Assembly (NCBI RefSeq): GCF_009709675.1
Contig: NZ_WMLB01000006.1
Coordinates: 124,001-188,000, forward strand
Source: Agromyces bracchium
Lineage (GTDB): Bacteria; Actinomycetota; Actinomycetes; Actinomycetales; Microbacteriaceae
Length of the DNA: 64,000 nucleotides
Direction of reading: 5' to 3'
The translations under genes and the position numbers were made by a program. The notes under the pieces were generated by a model. It ran no database searches and had not been told where the DNA came from. It was given only the letters and a program-made list of their open reading frames with translations. Shown here piece by piece: positions 62,652 to 64,000 of this stretch. How positions within the stretch are numbered: the first letter of the stretch is position 1; each line of letters begins with the position of its first letter.

Positions 62652-64000
62652 TCATCGGGGCGCGACACGGTCGCGCACGGGCGGCTGCGGCATCCGCTCG
62701 CCGAGGCCCTGGTGCCGGAGCACGAGGTCGCGCACGGCGGTCGCCGCGACGCGGTCGCCCGCGCCGTCCAGGAACGCCGGGTCGGAACTCAGCAGCAACG
62801 GGGTGTCGGCGGCGGAGTCGGGCAGGCGCCCGTGGGTGCCGCGCACGCACGACGGGTCGAGCGGCACGGTGCTCATCGCGTAGCGCAGCCCGAGCGCCTT
62901 CCTCGCGAGGTTGCCGGCGGCCTTCGCCTTCGCGAGCCGGTCGGCCGGGTCGAAGAAGAGCTCGGCGGGGTCGTAGCCGGGCTTGCGGTGGATGTCGACG
63001 CCTCGCGCGTACTCGGGTGCGCGATCGTCGTCGAGCCAGAAGTAGTAGGTGAACCACGCCCCGGGCGCGGCGACCGCGACGAGTTCGCCCGACCGGGCGT
63101 GGTCGAGGCCGTACCGGGCCTGCGCCTCGCGGTCGAGCACTTCGTCGACGCCGTCGAGCCCGCGCAGGATCGCGGCGACGCGCGGCTCGTCGGCGGGGTC
63201 GGCGACGTAGACGTGCGCGACCTGGTGGTCGGCGACCGCGAACGCGCGCGAGGTCCACGGGTCCAGCTGCTCCCGCCCGTCCTGCACGTACACCTCGAGC
63301 AGGCCCTCGCGGCGGAGCGCCCGGTTCACGTCGACCGGGCGGTCGGCGCCCGCGATGCCGTACTCGGCGAGGGCCACGACGGTGACGCCCTGCGCATCGG
63401 CCTGGTCGAGCAGCGGCGCCATCGCCCGGTCGAGGTCGGCCGCAGCGCGCGCCGCCTCGGGCGCGTCGGGGCCGAACCGCTGCAGGTCGTAGTCGAGGTG
63501 CGGCAGGTACGCCATCGTGAGGTCGGGCGTGCCGGGGCCGTCGAGCACGCGCCGCGTGGCGTCGACGATCCACTGCGTCGAGCGGATCGACGCGGTCGGC
63601 CCCCAGTACTGGAAGAGCGGGAACCCGCCGAGCGCGTCGCGGAGCTCGTCGTGCAGCGCGGGCGGCCGGGCGTAGAAGTCGGGCGACTTGCGGCCGTCGG
63701 CGTGGTAGATCGGGCGCGGCGTGACCGTGAGGTCGGTGGTCGCGCCCATCGCGTACCACCAGCCGAGGTTCGCGCTCGTGTAGGCGCCGCCGGCGCGGTG
63801 ACGGGCGGTCTCCCAGAGCTTCTCGCCCTCGACGAGCCGGTTGTGCTGTCGCCAGAGCAGCACGTCGCCGAGCCCTCGGAAGTACCATCCGTTGCCCACG
63901 ATGCCGTGCTCGCGCGGCATCCGTCCGGTGAGCACGGTGGACTGCACCGAGCACGTCACCGCCGGCAGCACCGTGCCGAGCTCGGCGCGGGAACCGCGCT
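62652..64000 (-). CDS. Alkaline-phosphatase-superfamily phosphodiesterase, N-terminus off-window
   Basis: At least 449 residues; the frame stays open to base 64000, so the N-terminus with the first metal ligands is missing. LPAVTCSVQSTVLTGRMPREHGIVGNGW contains the nucleophile-region pattern of type I nucleotide pyrophosphatase/phosphodiesterases (quoted in part). MAYLPHLDYDLQRFGPD and AVADHQVAHVYVAD give metal-ligand Asp/His residues. The internal GTG at 63969-63971 is not the true start. Confidence 0.88.
   Translation of the reverse strand, partial: RGSRAELGTVLPAVTCSVQSTVLTGRMPREHGIVGNGWYFRGLGDVLLWRQHNRLVEGEKLWETARHRAGGAYTSANLGWWYAMGATTDLTVTPRPIYHADGRKSPDFYARPPALHDELRDALGGFPLFQYWGPTASIRSTQWIVDATRRVLDGPGTPDLTMAYLPHLDYDLQRFGPDAPEAARAAADLDRAMAPLLDQADAQGVTVVALAEYGIAGADRPVDVNRALRREGLLEVYVQDGREQLDPWTSRAFAVADHQVAHVYVADPADEPRVAAILRGLDGVDEVLDREAQARYGLDHARSGELVAVAAPGAWFTYYFWLDDDRAPEYARGVDIHRKPGYDPAELFFDPADRLAKAKAAGNLARKALGLRYAMSTVPLDPSCVRGTHGRLPDSAADTPLLLSSDPAFLDGAGDRVAATAVRDLVLRHQGLGERMPQPPVRDRVAPR

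Noticed and set aside
59267..63052. 1261-codon rightward open frame
   Set aside because: It lies antisense to five well-supported genes; its Arg/Val/Asp-rich translation is the usual shadow of high-GC codon bias.

Overview
The window is about 70% GC, with dense, mostly non-overlapping genes, class Ib ribonucleotide reductase genes (nrdHIEF), GTG starts, promoters placed directly at start codons, and a strong excess of the words GGATGCC/GGCATCC. This fits a high-GC actinobacterium, most likely Microbacteriaceae (Agromyces-like; the genus is inference). I see no tRNA, rRNA, CRISPR array, insertion sequence or phage genes.

Layout. (1) 1-3966: nrdH-nrdI-nrdE-nrdF, leftward, with paired NrdR-type boxes and DnaA-box-like sequences upstream. 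Two copies of a dispersed hairpin repeat flank nrdE-nrdI. (2) 3967-10014: an accessory stretch holding a NYN-LOTUS protein, a lower-GC two-membrane-helix Nudix-like protein, a small cysteine-containing protein, a CCA-adding-enzyme family protein, an alpha/beta hydrolase and a tail-anchored unknown. (3) 10146-16402: a LacI regulator behind a YtfQRT-YjfF type sugar ABC operon with two tandem LacI operators. (4) 16603-18897: an epimerase/dehydratase whose start codon lies in a long inverted repeat, an HhH-GPD protein and a VOC protein. (5) 19318-30221: an L-arabinose locus. araD, a ChvE/GguAB-type sugar ABC transporter, araB and araA lie in line between two LacI regulators, with three sets of operators. 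(6) 30276-40090: an MFS exporter, aldo/keto reductase, amino-acid permease, transsulfuration genes metB and cbs, a sugar porter, and a DUF3105-DUF305 pair. (7) 40556-47334: an ABC exporter and an AglEFG-like alpha-glucoside ABC operon divergent from its LacI regulator. (8) 47458-48640: rplJ-rplL with an L10 leader and attenuator. (9) 48756-54954: a caspase-like protein with a GNRAV-type leader, an EmrB-type exporter with MarR, and a sensor kinase/response regulator pair. (10) 55126-58072: a GerMN lipoprotein and a MacB-type ABC transporter whose upstream direct repeat resembles one upstream of the response regulator. (11) 58155-64000: a hydrolase-LuxR fusion, a methyltransferase-like protein without its catalytic domain, a secreted DUF1254/DUF1214 protein, and a sugar isomerase-like TIM barrel beside a phosphodiesterase that runs off the end.

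How it works together. The central theme is regulated pentose use: two high-affinity ABC importers and AraB/AraA/AraD are controlled by three related LacI proteins whose operators can be read directly. Several convergent gene pairs are separated by one family of long inverted repeats, and many genes appear to be leaderless. The least explained items are the caspase-like protein, the Nudix membrane protein in its lower-GC island, the 50-codon reading frame coupled to araD, and the convergent-gap repeat family.
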